Origin: Lineus longissimus
Lineage: Eukaryota > Nemertea > Pilidiophora > Heteronemertea > Lineidae
Direction: 5' to 3'
DNA length: 64,000 nucleotides
NCBI RefSeq assembly: GCF_910592395.1
Contig: NC_088319.1
Location: 11,720,001 to 11,784,000 of the forward strand
Shown piece by piece: positions 46,311 through 57,545 of this stretch; within the stretch, counting starts at the first letter, position 1, and each line of letters starts with the position of its first letter. Made by a program: the position numbers and the translations under genes. A model generated the notes under the pieces. That model saw nothing but the letters and a program-made list of their open reading frames with translations. It was not told the DNA's origin and did not search any database.

Positions 46311-48634
46311 TTGTATTTGATCTGCACGTTGACAAAATGGTTTAAAGCAGGTAAGTAAAATAAATAGGTTTTCTGTAGTGTTTGTCCCGTCCATTTGCCT
46401 TAATCAAATACTATTCCAACCTTTATCGTCACTTATCGCAGTGTCTATGTATTCAGAGCTGTTGATGCTGATGGAGAGAATTTGATTAATCGAATAAGCT
46501 CGGCACATTTTTCATTTTTTGTTGGTTTAGCTGTGTTGATGTTCCACGTTAACTGATGTCCATTGATAAAAAGGCGTAGTCACAATCTATCTTGATTTAA
46601 AGAAGGTGAATTAAGAAGGATTATCCATTTCAGCTCTAAGTTACTATAACCACAAGCGATTAGTAGAAATTCTTTGTTGCCTAAGTGATTTTTTATATTA
46701 AATTTTTAATTTTACGTATTGGCGATTTGTATCTAAAAAATCACGCGATTCACCGCAATAAAGAGGAAAAAAGCCTTATTTCTGTAAACCATCAATATCG
46801 GGCCTTTCCTATTTTTTTACAATCTTTTTATTTGTCTGATTACGAAATTTCTTACACTTTTCCAATCACATTTTTTTTCTGCGATTTTATTTTTGGCGAA
46901 TTGAGATGATTTGCAAAACGAAACGGCTGCGCAGATTTGGTGGTTCTACAGTATGAGACTTCACATGGTGACGCTATGTCTGTGAGCATAGATCATTTTC
47001 ATAAATCTCTATTTACCATTTATGCCATCGTTACACTGATGTAAGTAATTACACCATGGAACTACATAAACCTTTTGGAGAAAAAGTAATAAAATGGCCG
47101 ATAATTACCGCCTAATGGGTCCATTTACGTGTAGCTCGCAATGGACAAGTCTAAATCGGTAATTAAACCATGTCAGGCACATTCTCATCGGAAAGTTGTT
47201 TTTTCCTATGTTCAGTAATGGCTACCAACCCACGGTATTCACAGAGAATTTAGGACTTTCGCAGAATTTTCACGAAATTTGCGTGAATATGAACCATAAG
47301 TTGTCAACCGGACCTTGTCCAATCAAATCAGTACATGGCGATATGAGAGAATCTCAAAAACAAAATTTGTTTATGCTCAGTACAGGAGCTCGTCAGTGAA
47401 AAACTAGCTTTTCGTAATGAATTTTCGAATGGTCACATTTCCTGACGTGCCTGAAGATTACTCATTAACCATATGGAAGTCGACATCAGTGATATGAAAT
47501 ACATGAAGGAATATCACAGAATAACACTAAGTAGCTTTCTCTCAGATTCATTAGTAATCATGGTAATTGTCAGCTGACGAAATATTCTTGTTCACAACAG
47601 AGGCTTCCTGGACTTTGCGCAACGAAACGAAACGAGCGAAATGGGGGAGCGACCATTATGTTTTACCCCGGTACTCTAGCCTGAACATTTGTTCGGACCT
47701 CGATCGAAGAAGGTACGACAAAAAATTAATTAATCAAACCCTTATGAGGTTCATTCATTTGAAGTAGAGAGGGTAACGTACATTGTATACACAAATCAAA
47801 CACACACGCAGTGCTTGCATGCATTGCAGAGAACGACTTTTGAGTGATGACCCACACCCACCCAGGCAGCTGAAACACATGTCTTGTTGGACATGCCTAC
47901 CGATTTTTACTAAATAAAAGCATAACTTCATCACACTTTTCGGGGTTGAAAATGTACTCACGTAAATTACCAAAATTACATGCCAAATTCGCACATGACC
48001 TGTTATTTCTCAAAGCTTGGAAGCCCAAATGTCTGAATGTAATGTATGCGCGTAATGTATACTCTCAGCAAGCGAATAGTTGTGATCGTCGGTATTTGAT
48101 ACGAATCGCTTCCTGTATGGCCGTTACAAGCCGTTGTCTGAATATGGTGTGAACCTGTTTACCGTTCAATGCTGCTCCCTGTGACGCTGTACCCGCAAAT
48201 GTTCAATGAAAAAAATGCTGGATAATGACTTACACGGCTTGTTCGCATCGTAAACATAGTGGTATTCGGGTAAACTGTCTTTGCGTTTGGCCTAATTTTA
48301 CAACGATTACACCCGATGTTACCACGATCTAGGATGGACAGGCTGTGTATTATGAATAGGAAAAGTCACCTAGGGACCGTTGTGTAGAATACTTTTTTGG
48401 CGAAATATTGCGCAAAGTCCAGTAAGCCCACAACCGATGCCGACATTTCTGCCTAGGGACAACTTGGGCAGGAAATATGTTGGTTTTTCATACAAAAATG
48501 AATTCTAGCATGACAGTGATTTCTCCAAACAGCATATTTGAGGAATCGTTAAACGGCAATAAACAATGCACTGGAAAAGGAGATTACCATTGGCATGCAT
48601 GAAAATCACATGCCCTGTCGAAGACTACCTCGCA
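46311..48634. other. No supported gene
   Basis: AT-rich, frames of 79 codons or fewer, none recognised. A GTAAGT-like donor at about 47040 (GATGTAAGTAATT) is isolated. Confidence 0.5.
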
Positions 48635-49002
48635 ATAGCATTCCGCGATAATGAGGTCACTGCAGCTGCTGCCCTCTATTTCCCCATCGCTGAATTACAG
48701 GCAATGTCGGACAAACATGCGGTTTCGTAATGGATTCAGGCTTTCTAACTAGGGCAGTTAGATTCAATCTGGCACATGTCCGAGTGTTGGAAATACTACA
48801 TAATTGTTCTGAATATTTCTCTCTCTGACTCTATGGTATCATTCATGCTAAAAAAATGCAGGGTCAAAGATAATTGACTTTGAAATAAGCTCAAATGCGT
48901 AGAAATAAGTGTCGATGTCCGACTGTCACGTGACTAAAACGTCATCAATATCTTATTCAAATGACCTTGTGAGCTATAAATAGTAACGTCGCGGAATGCT
49001 AT
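48635..49002 (+). mobile_element. MITE family A, copy 2 (368 bp)
   Basis: ATAGCATTCCGCGATAATGA to GTCGCGGAATGCTAT, nearly identical to 11993-12361. Differences include CATGCTAAAAAAATGC and loss of the perfect octamer (TATTCAAATGACC in place of TATGCAAATGACC). It faces copy 3 (49790-50150) in opposite orientation, 787 bp away. Confidence 0.9.
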
Positions 49003-49036
49003 ACTGGCAAAAATCATTGAGAGGTCAGCTTTAGTT

Positions 49037-49112
49037 GATACCACAAGCGGCGGCTCATGGTAGCATCCCAGTAACCAGGTAAATCCAATGCCCTATCCCT
49101 TTAGGAACAAAT
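49037..49112 (+). repeat. Dispersed repeat family E, copy 2
   Basis: GATACCACAAGCGGCGGCTC, CATGGTAGCA and CCAGGTAAATCCAATGCCC parallel 11387-11468. It lies just 35 bp beyond MITE family A copy 2. Confidence 0.4.
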
Positions 49113-49789
49113 TACGACAATGTATATCACAAAGCCCACAGTGCATTTATAACTATTTATCATCCTAACATCCTTAATTGTTAGGCAACGTGTCATAAAT
49201 CATGCCAGGGATTTAAAAATACTTGCACGGCATCGTCTGTGCTGCATATCGAAGATAGTCCCGTGCTTTGATCAATAATCATATTATGATACCCATCGAT
49301 ATTGTTGCCTTACAAATGACTCCAAAGACTAACTGATTGATATAGAGTGCATTGTGATTGCCAGTCCAGTCGTTCGATAGTAGCACGGTTGGAATCTCAT
49401 TGTATTCTCGTCAGACATCTGTCACGCTCGATTTTTCTCTGCATATACATTAGGTGACCATACGAGCCGATGTGCATTTCAAACTGAGAGCTAGGTAGGC
49501 AAGATAAAGTTACACAAAGTCGCAAATAGAGGTCTCTCCAATCTCAAAATATTCAGCGAATAATCATTTTGGACTCTCGTATGTTGACATATCTGCAACA
49601 CGAAACAATGGCCTCGCTGCCTATCATGACCTCGTCCGATCCCAGGGATAATGTGCTCACTCTTTAACTGGGGCAGAAGGTCTTTCGGATTTCCCATTTC
49701 ACTAATCAGTTTTTGAGTTCTCACGTCTGAGGCAGATGTCAGCCAGGATACAGATCATGGCCACGCCCAATTTCCGATGTTAATGATTA
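49113..49789. other. No supported gene
   Basis: A 77-codon minus frame at 49491-49724 is unrecognised. The interval forms the spacer of the large inverted pair of family A elements. Confidence 0.5.
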
Positions 49790-50150
49790 ATATCATTCCG
49801 CGACGTTACTATTTATAGCTCACAAGGTCATTTGCATAAGATATTGATGACGTTTTAGTCACGTGACAGTCGGACATCGACACTTATTTCTACGCATTTG
49901 AGCTTATTTCAAAGTCAATTATCTTTGATCCTGCATTGTTTTTAACATGAATGATACCATAGAGTCAGAGAGAGAAATATTCAGAACAATTATGTAGTAT
50001 TTCGGACATGTGCCAGATTGAATCTTACTGCCCAAGTTAGAAAGCCTGAATCCATTACGAAACCGCATGTTTGTCTGACATTGCCTGTAATTCAGCGATG
50101 GGGAAATAGAGGGCAGCAGCTGCAGTGACGTCATCTTCGCGGAATGCTAT
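49790..50150 (-). mobile_element. MITE family A, copy 3 (361 bp, inverted)
   Basis: Reverse complement of copies 1 and 2 throughout, from ATAGCATTCCGCGAAGATGA (50150) to TCGCGGAATGATAT (49790), with the distal tip slightly mutated. It retains TATGCAAATGACC and TATAAATAG. The 71-codon minus frame at 50134-49919 is just the MITE body. Confidence 0.9.
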
Positions 50151-50651
50151 TGTGTCAAGCCCCTATCAGGGAGACACGGTCACAATGTAAATGTGGCTTC
50201 AATGTTATCGCTGGTTCGACTTCCGGTCGAGTCACGGCTTGGTTCCCCTAGTGGTTGAGTTCAATAAGCACATTATGGTTGCCCCTGATTGATTTCAATG
50301 GAGTCTAGGGTAAAAATGTTACCCAAAAAGCGCTTTGAGCAGAGAAACCTGGAAAAACCCTCTTGTCAAAATATTAGGACTTAATATTGATACTATTATT
50401 AGTATAACTACTGATGGTTGTCTCATTTTTCATGATCAAATATTAAATTATATGACAATCAAAGTGTCCCCAACATCTGTGTGGGCTTGGTGATTGTGAT
50501 GTGTTCCCTTTTTTGTACACTCGTTTGTCTGGCTTTGATATATGAAAGAAATGTTATTTGTGTTAGTGACACGTCTGAAAAGATAATAGACCCAATATCA
50601 ATTTATGTACTAGTTTGCTACAGCTGGAATTACGTAGGCTTGAATTGTTTG
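50151..50651. other. No supported gene
   Basis: A 72-codon frame at 50481-50699 reads as hydrophobic but unrecognised. Nothing else was seen. Confidence 0.4.
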
Positions 50652-50964
50652 TTAATTGATGTATCTGGGGCAAAGAATGTCAGAAAAAGTTGTGGATGAT
50701 GAGATGTATGGTTTGTTTGTAATGTGCATTTGGTTCGATTCCGCAATTATGACACACTCGGCGACTTCCTGACCGTCTTGGGCATAAACAAGCAGTTCTA
50801 TCATGTCGCACGTATCATCGACTGGTTTTGATGGTAAGTCTCCTCTTTTCCCATTTGTATCTTCAAATGCATACTTTTCTTCGCAGTGTGGTCCAGTTGA
50901 AAATAATGTCCAATCAGCTTGTGCTGTACTGATTTGGTTGGGCTGACTAGCTATGTATTTCATG
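50652..50964 (-). CDS. Candidate terminal exon on the minus strand, unrecognised acidic protein segment
   Basis: The minus frame is open for about 104 codons from an acceptor-like AAAATATCAG (50965) to a stop at 50652. It reads through TLFSTGPHCEEKYAFEDTNG, KRGDLPSKPVDDTCDMIELL and VYAQDGQEVAECVIIAESN. The acidic, balanced composition looks more like real protein than the other frames here. No domain was identified and no upstream exon was located. The frame extends to 51005 if a start codon is used instead. A frame this long is not rare by chance in 64 kb. Confidence 0.3.
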
Positions 50965-53529
50965 CTGATATTTTGCCACCAGCAGTTGATCAGAGGTAGT
51001 ATCAAAAATGTATAATAGCGTAGTATTCATGTGTCCCATAACCCGACACATCTGTGTGATCTTACCTGGTTCAAAATAAAAATAGATGCTACCTTGTTAT
51101 GTAAGCAATGCCCTCCTATTAACTGATTCGGGTGGAAAAAAAGAATGTCTGATCAGGTAGACTTTCTGGTAATAGCAGAAGGTGTGGGGCAGACCAATAT
51201 TTATTGCTTCTAATTAACTGTTGTGGCCACTAATAGCAACAGTTACGCACTCCTACACTCCGGCGGTCGTTTCTATTTCGAAATGTCTACTCATTGCGTT
51301 AGGTCCTGCTTTCCCATTGAAGTGTTGGGCTACGACACATTTAAACAGGCAGGAACGATCAATGGGACAAAGATGCACTTGAAACCAAACTCGAACAGGT
51401 GAAAATAGTTGAGGCAAATGATCGTTGAGGCATCCTGATTGTTAATGCCAACATTTACACCAACTAGATCTACATTGTACAAAGTTAGAGTTACTTTAAT
51501 TATTAGGAGAGAAGAATACTGATTAAGAGAGTGAGAGCCCATGGATTTTTATCGTTCTAAACAAGACGAAACCTGCTGCGGATGTTCTAATACTGAGCCC
51601 ATTAGCACGAAAATTAATATCAAATTCAAGGAAATATGAATCGCCTGGGTTTTGAAATCTTATAACCCATCCCGAAATTAATCATCGTGCAAATTAGTTA
51701 CCATTAAGTGTAATTTAACAAATTGGACGTCAGTACACTCGACGTATTAATCAGTTTAATGATTCTGTTAGCTAATTATAGATAGGTTGATGTGGCGTAA
51801 TTATAACCCCACTACAATTTCGCATTGATTTTTGAAGAAAAAAAATTGGGGGGGGGGCATCGTCCATGGATTTAAAGATCATTAAGTAATGTTACACAAG
51901 TAAATGTTTTATTTCCAAAGAAACATGTGATGAATGCAGTACGTGTACTAGTATTTGGTTGAGTTAAAGTTGTTTTGGTGAAGTTTTGTAATGTGGTGCG
52001 AGTTCTGTCAAAGTTTGTGCTCAATAGTCACCCTAAACTCTGAAATTTATCAATCATGATTACGAGTTGTATTTTTTTTCGGGAACAAAATGCTGAAGAT
52101 TAATGAATCATCTATCATAATATTCATTATTTTTAGCACTGTTTTGTTAGAACTCTTTTATCATGTCGAACATTTTCAAGATTTGCTAATTGCATTGATC
52201 CGTAATTCCACTTAGTCGGGATTCCACTTTCTTTGCGAGAGTAACAGCGTGATTGATGGGTGGTTTTCAGACATTCAATTACTAACTATACTTAACTAGA
52301 CCACTTTATGTAATTTCATCGAAAATGTTTGTAATGCAACATATCGAAAAAGTTGAATATAGTATTCAAGATTAATGTTTCGGCTTTATTATTTAAAGAC
52401 TGCATATACCAATAAGAATAGACTAGAGGTAAGGTAAGGTGATACGAATCATAGCCCCGGTGTAGGGCAGAGACCTGTATTCATCCACGACCGGAAGTCA
52501 CATAGAGCTTATCAAAATGTCAAGTTGTGGTAAATACATGGCTGGGATGGACCAAAGTGGAATTAATTCTCAATCTGTGGTTGATTCTTAATCTACAGAG
52601 TCAGGCCATCACAGAAATATGCTTTTTGATAATATATTTAAGAAAATGTGGTCTCACTGGTCAGTTTAGAACTTGTACTTTGACAGGGCCATATCAATGC
52701 GCCAGTGACGTTTTGATGGATATGGTGTACGGAAATCTCTTTTTCTCAGGCAATCGGTATTGGAATTTTTAAAAACTTTATTATGCTATTGGCAAAGGGT
52801 TCTTCTTGACACATATAAAATTTTGTGCAGATTGATTGGTCCAATGAGTACTTTTTTTACCAAAACCTATGCACAACAATGTACACGTAATGTACACATG
52901 TTTTAATAGAGGACTCTGGCCTAGTACTCATAGTCTCAATGTGCATTGATGGGTACTATCAGTTCTTTCAACACTGTAGGGGCTTTCTTTTTCGCCTTCA
53001 AAATCTGATATATAGTTGTCATAAGTAATTGATGTGAAACAACTATAGCTATTTAGGAATAGCTTCATGGACTACACCAATAGTAGATACTTGTCAAACA
53101 ACGTGCCCAGCCCACGGGTGGTCCCATCATCCATCGGTGACTGCAATGATTTTTAATTGTATTGTCAATGGAATGTACACACATTTCATGCTTGTCAATG
53201 CATCTATTTACATGCTTTACTATTTCTCTGAATGCGTGGTATCCACACTACATTGGCTATCACACTTTTGTGTTGGCAAGAGTGACGCACAAAGGGATGG
53301 AAAGGCTGTCCGTGAGCGAGTTGGGATAAGTATTTTTGTTTGGAATTGAAATTACTCTAAATGTAGTTTCATCCATCCAAGACCGCTTCTGAATATTCAA
53401 TTCAAGCTGAATAATAAGCACATTGTCGTCCAATGCCACTCAACATGTTTATTTTGGATAGGGTTGTTGGCGACGCCTAATAGTCCACTGGTCACGCCGT
53501 CATGTTCTGTCTATTGACCTTTTCTTTAG
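50965..53529. other. No supported gene
   Basis: AT-rich. G10 homopolymer at 51848-51857. Frames of 81 codons or fewer without motif. The plus strand GATACGAATCATAGCCCCGG block at about 52440 is not a tRNA. Confidence 0.45.
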
Positions 53530-53639
53530 ATTTTGTGGTAATAAATCAACCGGTCTTCTATCGGTGAAAGGAGCCGAGAATTCAGTCCGAAGAAAAAAAT
53601 CCCATGACAGACGAACTAGTTCTGGTGTCCTTGTTCCAG
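53530..53639 (+). CDS. Candidate internal exon (110 bp) with good splice sites
   Basis: The acceptor GACCTTTTCTTTAG and donor CCAG|GTAAGC bracket 110 bp that is open in one frame: FCGNKSTGLLSVKGAENSVR, then RKKSHDRRTSSGVLVP. Entry is with one base completing a codon and exit with one base left over. The basic, Ser-rich segment resembles a linker or cytoplasmic tail, but no family was recognised. Length, splice context and composition fit an animal internal exon. The minus strand is also open here (53688-53500), which weakens the case. Confidence 0.3.
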
Positions 53640-53921
53640 GTAAGCGGGTCATTTCCTTCTCACTAAATCTTTTATACGCCCATGTCAATGTTTTTTCATT
53701 GTGAACATACTTATTATTTCAGTATATATTCTAGGTATCAAAAAGTTGTCATTCTGCCTGTGATTAGTTGTTTCATTCAAAGGAGGGAGAGCAGATAATT
53801 ATAGTAAGGTATAGGCTCAACTGTTTAAGCAGTTTGAAAGATATGTAAAAAATCGCCTGAAATTACCTTAAAGGAAAAGAAGTAACCGTTCCTTGTCTTT
53901 TTTAGCAGCTAACAGTTTTTG

Positions 53922-54263
53922 CTAAAATAAACAAACTTCCGAAATAACACGAATATCTGGGCTCGTATTGATATAGGAGAGCGGCAATATATTAAAGAAA
54001 AAAACCCAGCTAAATCGCCAAAAGGAACACTTTTTGTGCCAAACACAATCCAGCACACACGCTCCGGTGGTGCTTTTAGGCAGCTGTTTTCGATGGGGGT
54101 ATCTATCGATCGGCGCACACAGCAGATTGGTGAGTCCCGCCTGAAGCTGACCGAGCTCTTTTTCTGCATTCAAGTTTGGTATTTCCGTTTTCGCGTGCAC
54201 TTTTGGTATATCATCAAGGGAAGCGACTTGAAGACATTCAAAAAGGTTTCGTATCTGTTGCAA
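53922..54263 (-). CDS. Candidate coding segment on the minus strand, unrecognised
   Basis: The frame is open for 113 codons. Its first 75 or so residues look protein-like: IRNLFECLQVASLDDIPKV, HAKTEIPNLNAEKELGQLQA and GLTNLLCAPIDRYPHRKQL. The rest turns hydrophobic and AT-rich. No clear acceptor precedes it and no domain is known to me. It may be a decayed transposon piece, an exon end or chance. Confidence 0.2.
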   Translation of the reverse strand: MQQIRNLFECLQVASLDDIPKVHAKTEIPNLNAEKELGQLQAGLTNLLCAPIDRYPHRKQLPKSTTGACVLDCVWHKKCSFWRFSWVFFFNILPLSYINTSPDIRVISEVCLF

Positions 54264-54977
54264 TTAGTGGTGGATTTGATAAGAATCTAACTAGATTGAA
54301 GCCAAACGTGTAAATGTCGTTCTGAGTAACGCCGAATGGCATTAAAGAAATGTTTTAATTGCAGATATGCAAAGAATATTGTGACGGAACTTGTCAGAAC
54401 TTTATGATTTGGCTGATACCAGACACTCGTTTGACTTACCACATTTGACCATTTTGAACCTGAATGGACGTTCTGTGTTACCCGTACTCTACACTGCTGT
54501 CGTTTGGTATGAACATTGGTTCAAGCCTACCTAGACATTGAAGGGTGAAAGGGAAGGAAGAATTTGCTCGAGTTATTGACAAAATGTCTCACGGCAGACG
54601 GAAAGTCTTCAGGCCTTCATACTTGTATGAATAATTTATGAGAAATGTGGAGTAGATCGCTATCTAGTTGAAATAGTGTCAACGCCAGTTGTATGTAAGA
54701 GGTATGCACCATATACCGACCAGAGTTGATTAAAAACCTTGTCAGAAAAACTTTTGACCGCACGTTTCTCACTTCGCTTGGCTGGCGTGGTATGGAAATC
54801 GGTCACTGAATATCAAACCCAAAAAATCATCCAACAACAATTGACAAAATCAGAGTAGTGATAAGACACCGTGATGATATTGATGATGATGACTATTAAC
54901 ACTAGTAGGAGCTTTTTTCCGACTTATTAACGGTTTCTCAACTGTTCCCTGCTTGAACATGGAGGGGGCCAACCCAT

Positions 54978-55129
54978 ATGCATTCATGTGTGAGATGCAT
55001 TCATGTGTGAGATGCATTCATGTGTGAAATGCATTCATGTGTGAGATGCATTCATGTGTGAAATGCATTCATGTGTGAAATGCATTCATGTGTGAGATGC
55101 ATTCATGTGTGATATGCATTCATGTGTGA
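54978..55129 (+). repeat. 17-bp minisatellite, nine units
   Basis: The unit ATGCATTCATGTGTGAG is repeated nine times head to tail with no spacers. Only the last bases of the unit vary (GAG, AAA, GAT). The array is 152 bp. No gene crosses it. Confidence 0.95.
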
Positions 55130-55555
55130 ATGCACATGGTCCAAGGAGACGAGCTAATTAGCAATCACGCTTTGGGTCACTCAGAGCATCACACTTCATT
55201 AACCCCATTCATCTAAGGCCTTTGTCTTTAGTGGCCTATTTTGGGAAGCCCTAGTACTCTTCACAGGTTTTCGTGAAATCCCACTTTTTGAACAGAGTTG
55301 GAGAAAAGTCGGACAATGTCGGATGAATCAGGAAAAAGCTGGAGAAAGCGTTAGTAAGTCGGAAAGAGCCTCCTTCTAGTGTAAGAATGTCACGGGGACA
55401 AGTTTATCTGGTGATCTTTTGAGCAATGAAATGACAAGGTACAATTGCTTTCTGATGATTTTTTTTGGTGTCATTGACGATGCTCAACGATATTCTCTAT
55501 GATATTCAGTTCAGCTTTCATGACCCACGTTACCCTTCTTCTTTTACTTTTGCAG
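55130..55555. other. No supported gene
   Basis: GTCGGA-type motifs recur loosely at 55310-55365 (AAGTCGGACAATGTCGGATG). Otherwise nothing. Confidence 0.5.
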
Positions 55556-55703
55556 ATGAAGCGTAACAGATTCATGTCAAACCAGGGCATCTTGCATAGC
55601 CCTTCACACATCAAACGGGCGCTGGCACGCTTTTATTTAGAGAATGTCTACTTTCTATCAACAGAACATGATTTAAACCCATTACTGAGAAATTCCTTCG
55701 TAG
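55556..55703 (+). CDS. Candidate exon following a strong acceptor
   Basis: The long pyrimidine tract CCCTTCTTCTTTTACTTTTG then CAG precedes an open frame starting MKRNRFMSNQGILHSPSHIK and running RALARFYLENVYFLSTEHD, then NPLLRNSFV. The donor-like CGTAG|GTGAAAAG is at 55704; without it the frame ends at a TAA at 55717. No family was recognised. The acceptor is among the best in the window, so an RNA check is worthwhile. Confidence 0.27.
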
Positions 55704-55717
55704 GTGAAAAGTGTTAA

Positions 55718-56889
55718 CCTTGAGTAACTTTCAACCAGATGTCTACAGGTTCTGCTGGATCGAACAGGTAAACAGGATCTTGTTAGCAAAGCACCATCGG
55801 TATCAAGTTCTTGGTCTGATGGAAACGAACAATTAACATGATCAAGTAGGCCTGAAGTTCAAGAGTAATTTAACAGAAGAATACCTTGCTGTAACAGGTC
55901 CTGGTAGTTCGAATCGAGTTGCTAATTGTTACTAATTGGCGTTAACTATATGGGTTTACCAAAAAGGCATCACCATTTTGGCTGATCATGAAATGCTAAA
56001 GCAATATTCGTTTCGAAGGAGTTTTAAATGTTTTAGGATTTCAAGTTCTTTCCGAAATGGCGGTACCCTATATTCCAGCAAAAGTGCGGTGAAAATAACA
56101 TAATGAAATATTATGTAACAAATACTATAGAATGTTTAACGCCAACCGGGATCTTAATTGACGGTCTGCTTAGAATTGTTTGATACACAACGTTTTGAAT
56201 AAAGGGAAATGGTTATGATGTTATTGGAATGATATAAAGTTGAGCACTGTGCCACACTCTGGTGTCTTCGAAACTGCTTAGATCAATGGACGAAAGGTTA
56301 TAATTCCCACAGTAGGTTTTTACTGGGCCATCCAGAACTCCCCATTTGTATAACTGTTTCGCTGTAGGCTTCCTTTAACTTATAACTTACTTAAATTTGT
56401 CCATAAAAAATAACGAAAGGAAGTTTGTTGAAAACAAATAACATGAGATATTGATAACAAACATGAATGAAGTAAGCCAGCGCTCTTCAGCGGTACTATA
56501 AGATAATGAAGATACCAAATGTTATAGTTTTAATGGATTTTCGCACTTGTTGCTAAAAGTGTTAAGTGACTTTGGATCTTCTCGTGTTGACTCTCGGTTT
56601 TAAACACTTCATGATCACTCAGTCGAACCTACATGCCGATCCTCAAATTTATATGCATTCTTGATGGTTGACGTTATCACATGGGGTTTTATTCAACATA
56701 TCATTTTAAGGAAAACTGCGGGGTCATTTGCAGTAGTATAGGGTGTTATTTCTACAATGTCGGCCTTGAAATATAGTGACCTTGCTTCCTTGTTGCTTTA
56801 AAACTATTGGTTTCGATAGTCATGGAAGCATTTATACTCATGTATGTACTTCAGCGATAAACTGCAAATTTTTTATCTGGGCCCGGTTT
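55718..56889. other. No supported gene
   Basis: AT-rich, no coding stretch beyond short frames. Confidence 0.5.
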
Positions 56890-57165
56890 GTTCAAAACAA
56901 GTTAGTCATTAGCTCGTGTCTAAATGAATTGAGCAGAGGCGTAACTAGCCTTTTGTTTTGGTCGAGGGGATGGAGGACAGAAGGCTCTCGGAAAGGGGAG
57001 GACAAAATGACACTTATATAATTTTTGGGACCAAAATCATGGTCAAAATTTCACTTTCGAGGACTTGTTTGATGGATTCTCCCCCGCCCTGCTAACTACG
57101 CCCCTGCTGAAGAAGATAACGCCAGGTATGAGTTAACGTCAAGTTGGTGGCTTTTGATTCGGTCT
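56890..57165 (-). mobile_element. Foldback repeat family C, copy 4, interrupted by a MITE
   Basis: GTTTGTTCAAAACAAG then GTGTCTAAATGAATTGAG lies on the left. On the right, CTGAAGAAGATAACGCCAGG then TATGAGTTAACG corresponds to the reverse complement of the family C centre (GCGTTAAC...TGGCGTTATCTCCTTCAG). The element at 56934-57106 sits between the two parts. Confidence 0.5.
56934..57106. mobile_element. MITE (173 bp) with CAGxGGCGTAxCTAG termini, nested in family C
   Basis: Ends CAGAGGCGTAACTAG and CTAACTACGCCCCTG are imperfect inverted repeats beginning CA and ending TG, as in hAT-like elements (superfamily not proven). No ORF with recognisable transposase. An eight-base target duplication is not evident. 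Confidence 0.65.
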
Positions 57166-57299
57166 TCCAGGTAAACATAATGACGAATAACGTTGCTACA
57201 GCTGAATACAAACCTTGACATGATAGTCTTTAAAATATTCATGAAAATTGCCCACTCCCTGTGCAGGAGGAGTTCGAGTGTTGACCGTGCATATTTCTA

Positions 57300-57545
57300 T
57301 AATAATAGTAACAAAATTATTTATATAGCGCCGCTTTAAATCAAATTGTCAGCGCCGTTTTACAATACATACATAGATATAAAACAATTTAACCATAAAA
57401 CACATTGAATAAAACACTATCTAGTGGAAATATAGGTTAAAAAGGTGCGTCTTAAAAGTTTTTTTAAAAGTTGCCATTGTTTTGGACAATCTAATTTTTT
57501 CTGGCAATTTGTGTGACACCAAATTTTTTTTACCAATTAAATTGG
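57300..57545 (-). pseudogene. Second LINE 3' remnant (reverse transcriptase tail and 3' UTR)
   Basis: Read on the minus strand, about 57540-57430 encodes LVSHKLPEKIRLSKTMATFK then KTFKTHLFNLYF and a stop. This is the LPxxIR...TFKxxLKTxLF region that ends CR1/L2-like LINE ORF2. Downstream are TTGTAAAACGGCGCTGACAA and GCGGCGCTATATAAATAATT, the same type of tail as 45868-46310. Only about 250 bp remain, so the copy is dead and 5'-truncated. Confidence 0.75.

Noticed and set aside
54978-55129. CRISPR-like array
   Set aside because: The 17-bp units are contiguous with no unique spacers, and the context is eukaryotic.
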